A stretch of DNA of 64,000 bases from Gyrodactylus bullatarudis (taxonomy: Eukaryota > Platyhelminthes > Monogenea > Gyrodactylidea > Gyrodactylidae): the NCBI GenBank assembly GCA_012064415.1, contig SSNU01000310.1, positions 248,001-312,000 of the forward strand, written 5' to 3'. Under the pieces are notes generated by a model. It worked only from the letters and a program-made list of their open reading frames with translations. It had not been told where the DNA came from and searched no databases. Below are positions 1 through 15,400 of this stretch, in pieces. The position numbers were made by a program, and so were the translations under genes. How positions within the stretch are numbered: the first letter of the stretch is position 1; every line of letters starts with the position of its first letter.

Positions 1-3000
1 TTTTCTACATCATCAAAGTCAACATTGTAACAAGGGGTGGATAGGCTGGATTTGATTCGTTCACTCTTCCTAGTACTAACAGACTTATTTGAAATTCCAG
101 GACCTTTATCTTCACCCTCTGAATCAGCACTCAAATTTGATTTATCATCAGTTTTCCTGGAACCCTTGGCTTCATCGATAATTTTATCAGATTTCTTTGA
201 GGGCTTCAAGAGTTCTTTTGGTATTGAATCCTGCATTTTTGAATTCTTGTGGGGAGTGAATTTTACAATAGGATGTTTAGAGAGTCCATTTTCGTTATCA
301 AAGAGTTGAGCGAAATCTTGATTAGTAAAGTCAGGTGGTGCAGGTCGATAAAATCGATTTGGAATCATAGGGTCGACATGAGTAGATGATAATTTGACAT
401 TATTGCATCGTGTTAACAATAATCCAAGGGCTATATCACAACAGATGTAGTTTTTCTATGAAAAGAAATTGTAAATTTAGTATTGTTTTCATAACAGGAA
501 GAATCTTTGTATGGCTTACTTTAACGAGAATTTCATTAGAAGATTTGGATGAGTCCCGATAATGCTTAATTGACTCGATGAGTTTTCTTATCATTGAAAA
601 ATCTGCTCCGGATGCAAGTATTGGTTCTAGTACGAACCAAAGTGCCCTTCATTAAAAAAAGTTGGGGTTAGATTTAAAGTTTTCATACCAATTCAAAATA
701 ACAAACCTTTTTATATTGGTCAGGAAATCTGGATCGTTGGTTTCTTTCCATTGTCTCTCATGCGACAAACAGTGTATAACGAAGATGATGATATTTTCAT
801 TCATGATTTCAAAGAGAGCAGTAGATCGGGATTTCTTGGAAAAGTTATAAATGTGTTTACGAATTTCAAGTAGCTCCTTAAACTGGGCTAAAGCTCTAGC
901 CTTGAATTCCTTGTCCATTTTATAAAGACCAATGAGGACAAAAACGGCCAAGAAAGAAATCGACAACTTTAATTGTTTGAGTTGAATAACCAGCTTTTTA
1001 AAGAATCTGTTCCTCAACTCCGAAGAGGGGTCCTCGATTAGTCTCAAAATATTGTAATGATCATCAACATCCATGAGATTATGAAGATTTGTCTGACAAC
1101 ACTTGAGGTAACCGCAGATTGCAGCAAACTTGATGCGGGCACAATCTCCTTCGCTAAAAGGAAATAAATTTTACCTCTAACATCGTTAACCCATAATTAA
1201 AAGTAGAAAGTTAACTATTCAGCTATCATCTGATAATTTTATCCAATGGTGAATTTGGAGATTTTCTCTTTTCTGAAAAAGTCTGATTTCCGGATTAGTG
1301 CCGCATACTAGTATAAATTTTGATACCAAGTGAAAGATTATGAAAAAAGTTGATCTTAATTTAAATGACATATAGGATTCCCTTTTATAGAAAGGGTGTA
1401 TGGAGATTATCCTACTCAAATATATTTCGGTTGGCAGAAATATTTTAATTAATATTTAAATGATATAGAAGTTTAAAATTATTCCGTAGCATTTCAAGTT
1501 AATCACAGCATAAATATCGATCGAGTAGAAATTAATTACTTCTTAGAGATTAGTCCGTGAATGTTGCCATTCATTTTGATGGTACGAATAATTAATTGAA
1601 AGAACATCTGAGTGAATTTCTTCATTGCTACTTCATCACTATGTATGCAGCAAGAAGTGAAGAGCTTGAAAAACGCCAGACAAGTAATCAAAGATTCATG
1701 CATATTATTATCAGTGGTCCAAGTGTCTGGTGACTTTCTTGTCGTCAATTTCATATTTGACAGACTATTCTCTTTGTGATCTTTGAAGATGAAATTAATC
1801 AGGGGTGCAATCATTTTATGAATATGAATGGGTGAGTATTTTGGTAATGAACGCATGATAGCCGACATTGTATAGATTTGTAGCCAAATATTTTCCCGAT
1901 CCAAGTTATCATCAATACAAGTCTGCAGAAAAATATAATTAGTCAATTCAAAGATCTTGGTCAGATATTTATAATGATTTCTTTAGATTGCCTTTTTTAG
2001 TCAACTTACCTCTAAAATTTTTCTTAGCGTGTCCCGCAAGAAATTCTCTTTTTCAATGTAACCTTCAATTTCATCTTCTTCGTTTAAACTACTAAGGATT
2101 CTATCGAAATTCGGCATAAAATTCGTATTATTCACAAAACATTCCAATTTAGAGATTGATTGTTTTGCCTTGATCCAAGAATAGACAATTGTCATGAGAT
2201 TTTCCAGAATCTCAATAGAATACTTGCTCCTATGGCAGAGTGTCTTGTATATGGAAATTCTAGCATTTCCTTGACAAAATGAGAAAAGAAGAATAGAGAA
2301 TGAATAAGTAATTTCATCGTGCTTTACTCACTTGTTTCAAACTGAGGAGCTATTGTAGAATATTTAAGAATAAATTTCACCACATCAAATGTAGATGGGG
2401 CGAGTTTGACATTCTCGAGAAAATTTTTCACCTCTGAAACATCTATTGATGGCATGTTGTTCTTCGATGAAAATATTGATCGTAGAGGGAACATAAATCG
2501 AATAACCTAGGAAATATCACTATTTACACTTGAAATAAATCATGACACATAATAATTGAATGATTGTTTAAACTCAGTTAAATGATATGGAACATGTACA
2601 TTAGAAAAAAAAGCTAAACATTGATTTGTTAAAAGCGTTGAAAGAAATCTGGAATTCCAAATGAGTTCCTGGTAATTAGGATTTTCTCTCGAGAGGAGCA
2701 TCAATTTTTCAAATAATAAGGCTATTGGTAGAGCAAAAGGAAGTAAATGCAAAAAGATTAGCTTACTTTCATCGTTTGCTCTTGAATTTCAAGGAAATTC
2801 ACTCTAATTTCTTCCTTCGTATCGAAATCTTCAAATTTATCGATCATCTTGAGTGTATCAATAAGACATTCTATCATATTTGTGAAAGGATTTTGATTCT
2901 ACAGAAAGAAAAAGCGAGTTAATTTTGATCAAAATTCTCATGGCAAAGAATTAGTATTACTCTGAAGAACTTATTCATAAGACCGAGTAGTTCTGTGATC

Positions 3001-5491
3001 CTTTTAATATCTTCAAAGGTTTTTCTCAGCTTTTTTAGACCCTCAATTTTCTTTTCCTTGACAAGCTGAGACAAGTGATCATTCAGCTGATTTCTTTTCT
3101 CGTTCAACTCTCGAAGAATTTCCATATATAAATCCTCATCAATTAGGACGTTGGAAGATCTTTCGACAAGAATTTTCACAGTATGCAAAAGAGGTGATAT
3201 ACGAAGGGATTCCTTTTTTTTGTTTTTATCTTTGAGCGAAGAAAGCACCTTCGTGAAATTTTCATTCAAAAGTAACTTGAGAGGAAATTAAAATATTATT
3301 ATAATTATAATTATTCGTATAAAAAAGCACTTATATGATGCTTACTACTCGTTTATAGTTATCTTTTGCAGAAAGATTGTCCAAATATAAATCGACCATA
3401 GGTTTTCGGATACTTTCATGTGTTCGGATAAAATTGAAGAATTTAAGAATTTGATCGGAAACTTTGAGGTTTTTTGGGAAAAAATCTTCAAATAAATAAT
3501 GGATCAATTTAAAGACGAATAGTAAAAATAAAGAAACCAAAATTTACCAGAGAGAATGGAGATTTTTTTCAAAATCAAATTTTCAACGTCTGTTGAGAAT
3601 TCAGCACAAGCATTTTGATCAAGAATTCTTAAATAGTCCCTCAACAATTTAGCCATGCTATCGAAAGAGGATAAATTAATATTTTAATTTTAAAAATCAA
3701 ATAAACTGATCAAAAACTTGCCTATTTTCACTAGCAAAGATATCAATAAGAGAATTTTTATCTTTTTCTTGGGTCAATTCAAGGAGAAATATCAAGGCTT
3801 TGGCACGTTTTTCCGGAGAGTAATCAAATGGTACTAGACATAGTTTGAAAGTTCTCTCTATCTGAATATTGTCTTCAATTTTTTTCAAAAATCTGTGTCG
3901 CAATATGCTTCCAGATATGTCCTTCATCAAGTTATAGAGTTGACTGGAAACGTTTTGGATTAAATTTCCATCTTCAATTATTAGGTTAAGCATAACTTTA
4001 TAAATGCTACCTAGGGTTGCGATAGAAATTTTTCTTATATCTAGCTCCTTGTCCCGGACCCTATTTATAAGCGAGGAGATTAAATCAAATAATTCCTCAG
4101 ATAAAGGGAGTTTATTGATGCATGAACGATTATCTTTGATATATTTTTGTATTGTCTGAATATCCAAGAGACGAATATCTAAATTGGAAATACTAATTTG
4201 GAAAATTTTTAATACTTAAGCTAACTTAGAAACTAACCTTTTTCAGAATCTATGATTCTTTCTTTGAGAATTTTCAAAAAAGATCCATGAGAAATTTGGG
4301 AATTCGATCGCCATAAGACAGGTAATACTTGAATTGCAAATTGGCGATTTTCCTTATCAGCATCCTTAAACCTTTGAATAAACATAGTCCAAAGGTCTTC
4401 GTGCTCCAAATGAAAAGTACTATTCTAATAGAAATAATTGATAAATAAATAATTGAGTAAATATTCACATCACTCACAGGCTCAGCAAAGATTTTGGCAA
4501 AAAACTTGAAAGCTTTTCTACGTTCTTTGATATCTGTATTTTTCATCATCAACGCAACAATGGGTAAAGATGAAGTGATAAGACTAGTTTTTAAAGAGTG
4601 CAATGCATACAGAACTGGATAAATATGCTTATTAGATAAATTATCGAGGGAATCAATTTCATCTTCATTTTCGAGATCGTCCACATCTTTATTTTGTTTA
4701 TAATCAAGATGTTTTCGAATAAGCTCCTGAATTAGATCATCAATTTTATCGCCATTTCTAAGCAGGAAACCAACACAAAATTTATTCTGATTAGGGCACA
4801 GACTCATGTTAGGTTCTAATAGATAGGTACAGAGAAATTCCAAAGATTTTAGAGGCATAAGAGAATAGTCCTGACGGAGAGTTGCGTGAAGACATTCATG
4901 AAGTTCAGCAAAAGTATTTTCATAGCTATTCCATGACCATACTTCAAAGTTGGCAAGAGATTTGATTGTAAAAACGAGATATTTGTGAAAAATCTCACTT
5001 CTTTTCTCAACCAACAATGACCAACAAATTATATTCATCTGTACAATACTCATGTAAACTCCGATTGCATCAGTATAATGTTTTTCCTCTTTAGAACGTA
5101 ATTGTACAACGGATGAGAGACAATCTAGAAAAAAATTTAACACTGATTCAATCAAAAGCTTTTCCTCTGACATGTGGGTATAAGGAATGAGTGGACAGAA
5201 CATGTTTAAGATGTGCAAAATACATGTGGCAATTTTTAGTTTAATATCCAAAGATTTATGCTGAGTAAACTGGGTAGATCCTAGATAGATTAGAAGCCCT
5301 TTGTATTTTTCACAATTATTTGTGATTGACTCATCAGGCTGAATGGATTCATCAAGAATTGAATTTTCATTCGCATCACTGCATAAAGCACTTTCCAAAG
5401 AGCATAGACGCTTTAGTAACTCTTGACTAGATAGATCAGAGTCTATTTCTTTGCATTTAGATGGATAAATAATCTCGTAACCAAACGACAT
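1..5491 (-). CDS. PDS5: PDS5 cohesin-associated HEAT-repeat protein (3' end outside window)
   Basis: Nuclear regulator of sister-chromatid cohesion that binds cohesin with WAPL and sororin. The start is the ATG at 5491-5489. The N-terminus carries the family opening (YPSKCKEI, compare YPPGCKEI in vertebrate PDS5), and HEAT-like helices run through all exons. Later blocks also match in order: KERRKAFKFFAKIFAEP, NPFTNMIECLIDTL and ALWFVLEPILASG, then a charged Ser/Lys-rich tail that runs off the left edge. I placed introns at 4477-4425, 4237-4179, 3721-3658 (GC-AG), 3547-3486, 3345-3276, 2960-2899, 1539-1154 and several more; most are 40-70 nt. One junction near 2766-2700 is ambiguous: the best-aligned reading is out of phase by one base, and an alternative acceptor drops about 11 residues. 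Divergence from the vertebrate protein is high, but collinearity over the whole length makes the identity secure. Confidence 0.9.
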
Positions 5492-5620
5492 GCTTCAAAT
5501 TTAAAACATGAAATTTTGGCTTGTCCTTGTAAATCTGATTTTACAGTTATTTCAAACAAAGAACTTGTTAATAATAGATGTTATATTGTGAAATATTGTT
5601 TAATTAAAAATAAAAAATTT

Positions 5621-6445
5621 TCAATTGAAATTTTTATTATGTTTTTTGGTGTGCCTGAGTCTTTCGTCAGATCTGGAAAATGATTTTTGACAATATTTGC
5701 ACTGATAAGGTTTCTCACCAGTGTGTGTGCGTCTATGAGTAATCAGATGATCACTTCTGGTGAATTTCTTGCCACATAACTCACAGAGGAAAGGCCTCAG
5801 ATTTATATGGATTCTCTGATGTCGTTTTAGCTCATCAATTCTAGAGAAAAATTTGAAGCATGAGGCATAAGTACACTTGAATGGTTTGGAAATATTGCCG
5901 GAATCTATTTCAGAGTAATTTTGGAGAGCCTTTTGTATTTTGTCTTTAAGTGCTGGATTATCTCGAATGAAACGTTCTCTGTACTTTTTTCTTCTAATAT
6001 TCTTCTCACCTTCATAGTCATCTAACCGATTTATATTGATTATCTTTTGTTGAGGCTTCTCTATACTGTTTGATATCAATTCGTTAGGGGATGTATATTC
6101 AATTAATACTTGATCATTTGGAGCAAAAAAGTCTGCAGTCAACTCATATAATTCGTCAAATTGGTCTGTGGTTTCTTCTCTGTAAACTGATAGAAAAAAA
6201 TTAAATTTCAAATAATCTAATAATGCGCAGGATTAAATTTTTCGTCCGCATTGCCTACCTTCAAGATGATGATAAATGTTTTTCTCATTTATTGGTGTAG
6301 GAGTATCCAAGTTCTCTAAGTAGCTGAAATATGCTGTACTGGGTTGACCGTTTGTTGGGGTGTAACCTGTTTTGATATCAGAAAATGCGATGTAATCGGG
6401 GAGCGAATCTTGGTCAAATAAATAGTTTGGGTGACTTAGAACCAT
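5621..6445 (-). CDS. EGR-type C2H2 zinc-finger transcription factor
   Basis: About 250 aa from two exons: 6445-6259 and 6186-5621, joined across a 72-nt GT-AG intron in phase 1. Three tandem C2H2 fingers fill the C-terminus, the first with the C-x4-C spacing typical of EGR. The recognition helices read RIDELKR, RSDHLIT and RSDERLR, so the base-contact positions -1, 3 and 6 match vertebrate EGR (RSDELTR, RSDHLTT, RSDERKR). From family knowledge this predicts binding to a GCGTGGGCG-like site. EGR proteins are immediate-early nuclear activators. The region N-terminal to the fingers is short and unlike vertebrate EGR; no NAB-binding domain was recognised. The stop lies 130 bp from the PDS5 start on the same strand. 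Confidence 0.88.
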
Positions 6446-6605
6446 TTTTAGTCAAAATTTCTGATGCATATAGTTAAAAATATCCCAAATTATCAATCCT
6501 TTTATATAACTTCAGAACCAATGAAATTATACTACTAAAAAAAGTAGGTAAATTTAGACCAGTAGTTATGCAAGACGCGTCATTGTAATACAATAAATTT
6601 TGCAT

Positions 6606-6962
6606 TTAGTCATAAATGTTATAGCTACATAGAGATATTCCAATCGCAATGAGACTTGCACCGATTATGTTCCGCTTCTTAATCTCCTTCCTGGAATAGC
6701 TTTCAATAAGAAAAAAGAATACAAAACCGCTGCCATTTGAGAAAGTAGTCGAAACGTTCAAATCTTTAATAATAAACTTAATGAGAATTACTATTCATCT
6801 TCATGGCGTAGACATTTATCAATGATCCAATCTGATTAATAATAAAATATAATATTATCTACTATATGCAAAAAAAATTACTTTATAATATTCTTTGGAT
6901 TCTTTCATTTTGTAATTCGTAATGCCCCATATTAAACCCACAACAATAGGTAGAATAACCAT
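6606..6962 (-). CDS. TMEM234: TMEM234-like small membrane protein with two ultra-short introns
   Basis: Three exons (6962-6882, 6858-6792, 6763-6606) give 101 aa. The gene is invisible as one open frame because it is cut by a 23-nt intron (6881-6859) and a 28-nt intron (6791-6764), both GT-AG. The joined protein matches the TMEM234 family in order: an N-terminal segment with LIWGITN (vertebrate ALWGGTQ), then FIINQIGSLINVYAM (FLLNQCGSLLYYLTL), then GASLIAIGISLC (AGMVLTVIGISLC). It is predicted to have about four hydrophobic helices and resembles the DMT/EamA transporter fold. Its biochemical role is not established. It is shorter than the human protein, lacking the C-terminal tail. It is divergently oriented to SGF29, 272 bp away. 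Confidence 0.75.
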
Positions 6963-7234
6963 GAATTGATTAAACCTAAGTAAAAAGAGTTGTTTTCTTA
7001 GAGAGTTTAACTCTCAGAGTCTTTAGTGGACTTAAGTAAGTTTAATTGTTTTTAACAAAACGTAAGATTTCCAAAAATTGAATTAAATCTTTGTCTGCGC
7101 TAACAAATTAAAAAAATTTGCATAAAGTTGAACTTTGAAAGTTCTCAATTCTAAATTGAAATCTAATCCGCTTGTAATAGTATTACAGTAATACATATAT
7201 ATAAGAGATTTCTTGTAAAAACATCTCAATATTT
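6963..7234. promoter_or_regulatory. Shared 272-bp divergent upstream region of TMEM234-like and SGF29
   Basis: The two start codons (6962 minus, 7235 plus) point away from each other, so this stretch must hold both 5' UTRs and promoters. A TATA-like run (TATATATAAG) lies at 7196-7205, about 30 bp before the SGF29 ATG, but in such AT-rich DNA this may be chance. No coding sequence was seen. Confidence 0.5.
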
Positions 7235-8205
7235 ATGAAGCAATGCAATTCTAATCTACTCGGAAGTTCTAATTTCATTAAAATTTGTAAAGATGCTCAA
7301 GTATTATTGCATTTTTTATATCATAGGCTTGTCTTGTTGAAACCAACAAAGATTTTGCACAAATTAATAACCTAACATCTCAAAAAAATAAGCTTCAACC
7401 AAGCCGTATTAGAACAGCATATGCGAATGCTTTTGATAAAATTCTAAATACTCACGAGTAAATTTATTAAATTTCATTTTAGATTTTTTCAAAAACTTCT
7501 TGACCAAATAACTGAATATAACTCTGAAATTAATGACCTCAGTAAGTTTTTTATTTAATATCTTTAGAGAAAAATAGTCAAAACAAAGTTATCAGAAGAG
7601 GTGTGCTCATGAATATTCTACGGGAGAATTCAAAAAATTTACCCTTATGGACAAGTGTTGTTAATGAAAAAGCTCCCCCTTTGTGTGGAGCTGTTCAGAT
7701 ACAAAAAGGAAAAGTCTGTAAAGCTGGTTATTTAGTTGGGGCTCTTGTTGATTTGCATTCTGATGAATCAGAAGAAGAAACCTCTCAAGGGTGGATACTT
7801 GCCGAAATCGTGAGCTATGATCCATCTAAAGAAGAGTATACCGTTGCCGATGTTGATAATGAAGATGGAAGGATTGAGCATGTTTTGCATAAGAATAAAA
7901 TCACCCCACTACCCAAATTCAAAGCCAACCCTTCCACTAATCCAGAGGCTATATTTCAAAGAGGTGCTCTTGTCTTAGCTCTTTATCCTCAAACTACATG
8001 TTTCTATAGAGCAAATGTTTTTCGTGCTCCTGAGTCCATCTCAGATGATTATCAACTACTATTTGAAGATAACAACCATCCCGATGGTTACTCTCCAGCG
8101 ATATCAATCCCTCCTCTTTATGTTATTGCTTGCAATGAGGAAGATCACTCAGTGAACAGTACAAAGGCTAGTAAATCAAAAAGGAAGAAATCCTCATTTA
8201 AATAA
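7235..8205 (+). CDS. SGF29: SGF29, SAGA-complex tandem Tudor protein
   Basis: Reader of H3K4me2/3 that ties the SAGA acetyltransferase module to chromatin. Four exons (7235-7300, 7327-7457, 7483-7541, 7568-8205) are joined across introns of only 26, 25 and 26 nt. They give 297 aa, against about 293 in human. The N-terminal half is helical or coiled-coil. The Tudor pair begins after RRGVLMNILRENSKNLPLW and includes PPLCGAV, GWILAEIVSY and KANPSTNPEAIFQ. The methyl-lysine pocket residues of the family are kept: the Tyr of ALYPQTTCFYRA, its second Tyr, and the Phe of LLFEDN. A basic KSKRKKSSFK tail ends the protein. The near-identity of total length supports the tiny-intron model. Confidence 0.95.
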
Positions 8206-8339
8206 CTAGTTATTATCTTATATAAATATATATTTTTAAAATCATTATTGTTATTCGTGTCGAGATCATCTTCTGAATGACTGAGGTAATACAAATAATA
8301 TAAATTTGTTTAGTAAAAAAGCACAACATGATATAAAAT

Positions 8340-11652
<3,313 letters not shown>

Positions 11653-12494
11653 TGAACATTGCCATCGTCTACAAAAAGTTGTACAAAATCCACTTATATT
11701 GCGCGGTAATATTAAAAGAACATAATATTCATTATGAAGTTTATTGGAGATTGCGGGTTATTTTATGAATTTGAAATTTTTAAATAAAATATTATTTTAA
11801 AAATAATTTCATCTCATAATTAGTAATTATCACTGACACTGACATTGTAGTTTTTTGAAACCAAAGTTCAGATTACTTCTTTTTCCTAATTTTCTGAACT
11901 GAAAATCAAAAATTTAATTGATGATTAACTACTTATTACTCGCTAGTAGTGAGTGAATGAAAAAAAATTTAGGATTAGAAAACACAATTTTAATTAAAAC
12001 AGAGGTTTATAATGACTCATTATAAATTATAATTATTAATGGCTATCATTTAATTTAATCGAATTTTATTTCTTATTGATCCCTCAAGTGGCTCCTAAAT
12101 TATACTATTATTATCATCCATGATGAAATGAATAAATATTGTTAGCATTGAAAATTTCAATAAATTTATCGTTTGAGCTAGATCGTATAGATTTGGTATT
12201 GTATACACCACTACAGGTATTTAAAAATGGGATCATAAAAATTTGATAAAACTTTATCCATCATAGTAGTAATCCCTGGTTTCAAACCCCACCAATAAAA
12301 ATAATATTTGTATTGTGTGCTCTACTTCGAATTCTGTCCCCTTATTGGCTCAAAATAGTTTATAAGTTTAACCAATAGTCGTTTAATAAATAAACAATAA
12401 CTACTCAGAAGATATCGTATTCATTACAATAATTTTTCTGAGACGGATACTATTCTCTGAGAAATAAACTTCTTCGATTTAAATAATTTGAAAC
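11653..12494. other. Intergenic region between divergent Abl and Ebony-like genes
   Basis: 842 bp of AT-rich sequence with no open frame or repeat that I can support. It must contain both promoters. A T-loop-like string near 12283-12296 was examined as a tRNA and rejected. Confidence 0.5.
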
Positions 12495-15400
12495 ATGGAT
12501 GATGATAACATCAATTCAAGTAAACTTGAAGGAAAAAAAACTGTTCTAAGGGAAGACTTCCATTTAGATCATGTTTTTGAATCTCTTTTTGACGTTGTAC
12601 ATGATACTGGTGAAATTGCTTGCATTCACATCAGAGACATGTCCGACTTTGACACGAATAATCCATTTAACGAGATCAATAGCGTTGGATCTAGTGAAGA
12701 AATTGATTCGCTATTCCATAGTGATAGTAAAATAGAAGATATTATCAATGACAAAAACTTCCCGACTTCCACTAGTTTTGAAAATAATAGGCCAAATCCA
12801 CTGAATCAATATACTTTTGCAGAATTAAACAAGAGAGCGAACTCAATGGCCAGAGTTATTTCGGCCAGTCTACAATGTCAAAGCTCAATTATTATAAAGG
12901 GAAAACAATACAGCAGACGAAGTCAACTTATTGATGGTTCGAATTTGATCTATGAGAATCTAGAACAAATGCAAGCAAGTACTGCAATTGGAATTTACAT
13001 GCCACCTGGAATAAACAGAGTTATTGTTCAGGTATGCTCATTTTATATTCACTCTAATCGTAAATTAACTTTATAGTTGGCATGCTGGAAGCTGAATCTG
13101 GTTTATTTTCCATTAGACCGGCAAATACCAGCCCAAAGAATGCTAGAATTGATAAGAAGCGTTGATCCCATCGGTATTATAATTAGCAAGGAATATTTCG
13201 AAGATCCAATTCGACTGATTGACGATGAAGATGATGAAGAAATAACTAATAAAAATTCAGATCAATTTTGTAATCGTTTACATGGAAGTGCTGAGGTTAA
13301 GGGCGAACTCATGCAATTCATGTCAGCTTGTGGATTACTCTTCTATGATGCTTTGGAGGCATTGATTCAGGAAAAAAATATCGGCGATGAAAATATTGAT
13401 CCAATAAAAGAAAAATTATTTGGCAACATTTATGATCCAGCTCTGATAGTTTTATTTAGTTCAGGAAGTACTTCATTAAATCCAAGAGGCGTTTGTCTCA
13501 CTCACAAGCAAATGTATAATCGATTAGCATGGCAATGGGATCCATCAAGTGGTCCTCTCTGCTTGTCGCTTAGTGAGGGTAGAGGCCGAAAATCATTGAG
13601 CTGCATTGAGAGAGGCTTAGCTAAAACAGCTTGGCTCTTTGTTGATTCGTTTACTGAAATGTTTTCATTCCTTCTCAATGGATTGTCTATCGTTATACCC
13701 GGTTCAGAATTGGTATCTAGTGAATTTTTCGTTGTCGATGTCTACAACCTGAGTAGAATTTGCCAAAAATTCACAATTACTCGTGTTACTGTTGTCCCTG
13801 CTCAGTTAAACTCTTGGTTAGCTCAAATTCGTCAACTTCAGGAGAAAAAATCTCATCTAGTTGAGGAGATTCTTGAGGGTTTGATGAGTCTAAATACTGT
13901 TGTAAGTTTCTTAATTTTTTTTAACAGAAAATTTTAGATTTGCAGTGGTGAAAATCTCTCATACTCCTTGGCTAGCAGTTTCTTCAAAACTTTCAAAATT
14001 CCCAAGCGTCTCGTTAATTTATACGGATGTACTGAGGTAGCTGGTGATGTAACATTTGTTTCTTTTGATTCATTGGAATGTCTTAACGCACATGTGGAAG
14101 AGAAATATTCAAACAAGGAAGAGGCTTGTAGTATTATTCCAATTGGTGTACCAATAAATAATACAACTGTCTATATTGTCACAATTGAAGAGAAAAAAAA
14201 TAATCTCAGCCGAAATAATTCAATGCGAAAGCGTGCCTCCATTTCTGGAGAAGCCATGAATCCCCCTAGGAAGGCTGAATTTGGAGAAGTCGGTGAAATA
14301 GCTGTAGCAGGGGATGCAATTTGTAATTTGCCAATGCCCTACTGGGAGCAGCCAGAAATATATCAAGATGCATCAAAACGGTAAGTTCAACTTTAGTTTT
14401 AACTGCAGAAAATTTTAGATTTCTCGTTCGATCACCAGAGAAGAGAAATAGTCCCAAACAGATTGATGAAGACTATGAGAGCGGATTGATTTCATCCAAG
14501 TTTATTGATAACCCATGGAAAGATGTCACTCGTCTTTTCCTTACTGGAGACAAGGGTTTTATTAGTGAGAAAACTCAGATGCTATACTACCTTGGACGCA
14601 ATGATGATTTCATCAAAGTAAACGGCGTTCATTGTACAGCCTCGTACATTGATGCCCTTATATCTGAGACAAGTCGTCAAAATTCTTTGTATCAATGGAT
14701 TAATAATTCTGTGACAATTGGAATTTCAGTTAAGAATCAAAATAAACTTGTTTGCTTTTATACGGTTAAATCGAATGAAGGATACTCATCAAATAGTGAA
14801 CCTCATGACTCGAGAAAAATCAGTCCAAATGGCCCTTTTAATTCAAAGGATATTCTTGGTCTCCCTCTAAGTATGCTTATAAATTGTCCACTACGTCCGA
14901 AACATTTGATTACATTGATGAGAAATCATTTGCCAATTTATCTCGTACCAATATTCATTCAGGTGAGTGTAGATAAGTTTAATAATTTTATAATAGATTG
15001 ACAAGATACCCTATCAATTGCACAGTGGAAAAGTAGACAAGTTCAAGTTGAAAGAATTCTTTATGTCTCACATTGTAACCGAGAGTGGACCACGTGCTAC
15101 AGCCGGAATGAAAATTGCAAATCTTCTAAAAAAGAATCAATTCGCCTCATTTAACTCAGTTGATAGACCGAGAGCACATACAATTATTGCGACAAAGGGT
15201 GTGCCCAATATGCGAAATAAAATTCGTTCCTTCGTTTACAGTGAAAATTTCCCGAAGCGTGAACAAGCCCGGCAAGTATTTGCTTTGGTACTCGACCTTA
15301 AAACTGATTCTTTGGAAGTTTCTGAGCGGCCGTATGATGAAGAAGATTTCTTCAACCTAGGGGGAGATTCTCTGGCAGTAAGTCAACTATTTTGCTATCA

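Noticed and set aside
37..309. Plus-strand open frame at the left edge
   Set aside because: It is the antisense of the PDS5 C-terminal exon.
1219..1419. Minus-strand open frame with a weakly PDS5-like string
   Set aside because: The flanking exons (ending 1540 and starting 1153) join in phase and align contiguously with PDS5, so this stretch is inside an intron.
12230..12300. Possible tRNA, because of a GGTTTCAAACCCC-like T-arm
   Set aside because: No matching D-arm, anticodon stem or 7-bp acceptor pairing could be laid out upstream.
13077..13937. Identification as DIP2 or a generic acyl-CoA synthetase
   Set aside because: The single A domain followed by a carrier domain and an Ebony-like amine domain, plus the FVDS block, fits Ebony; DIP2 has two adenylating domains and a DMAP-binding N-terminus.
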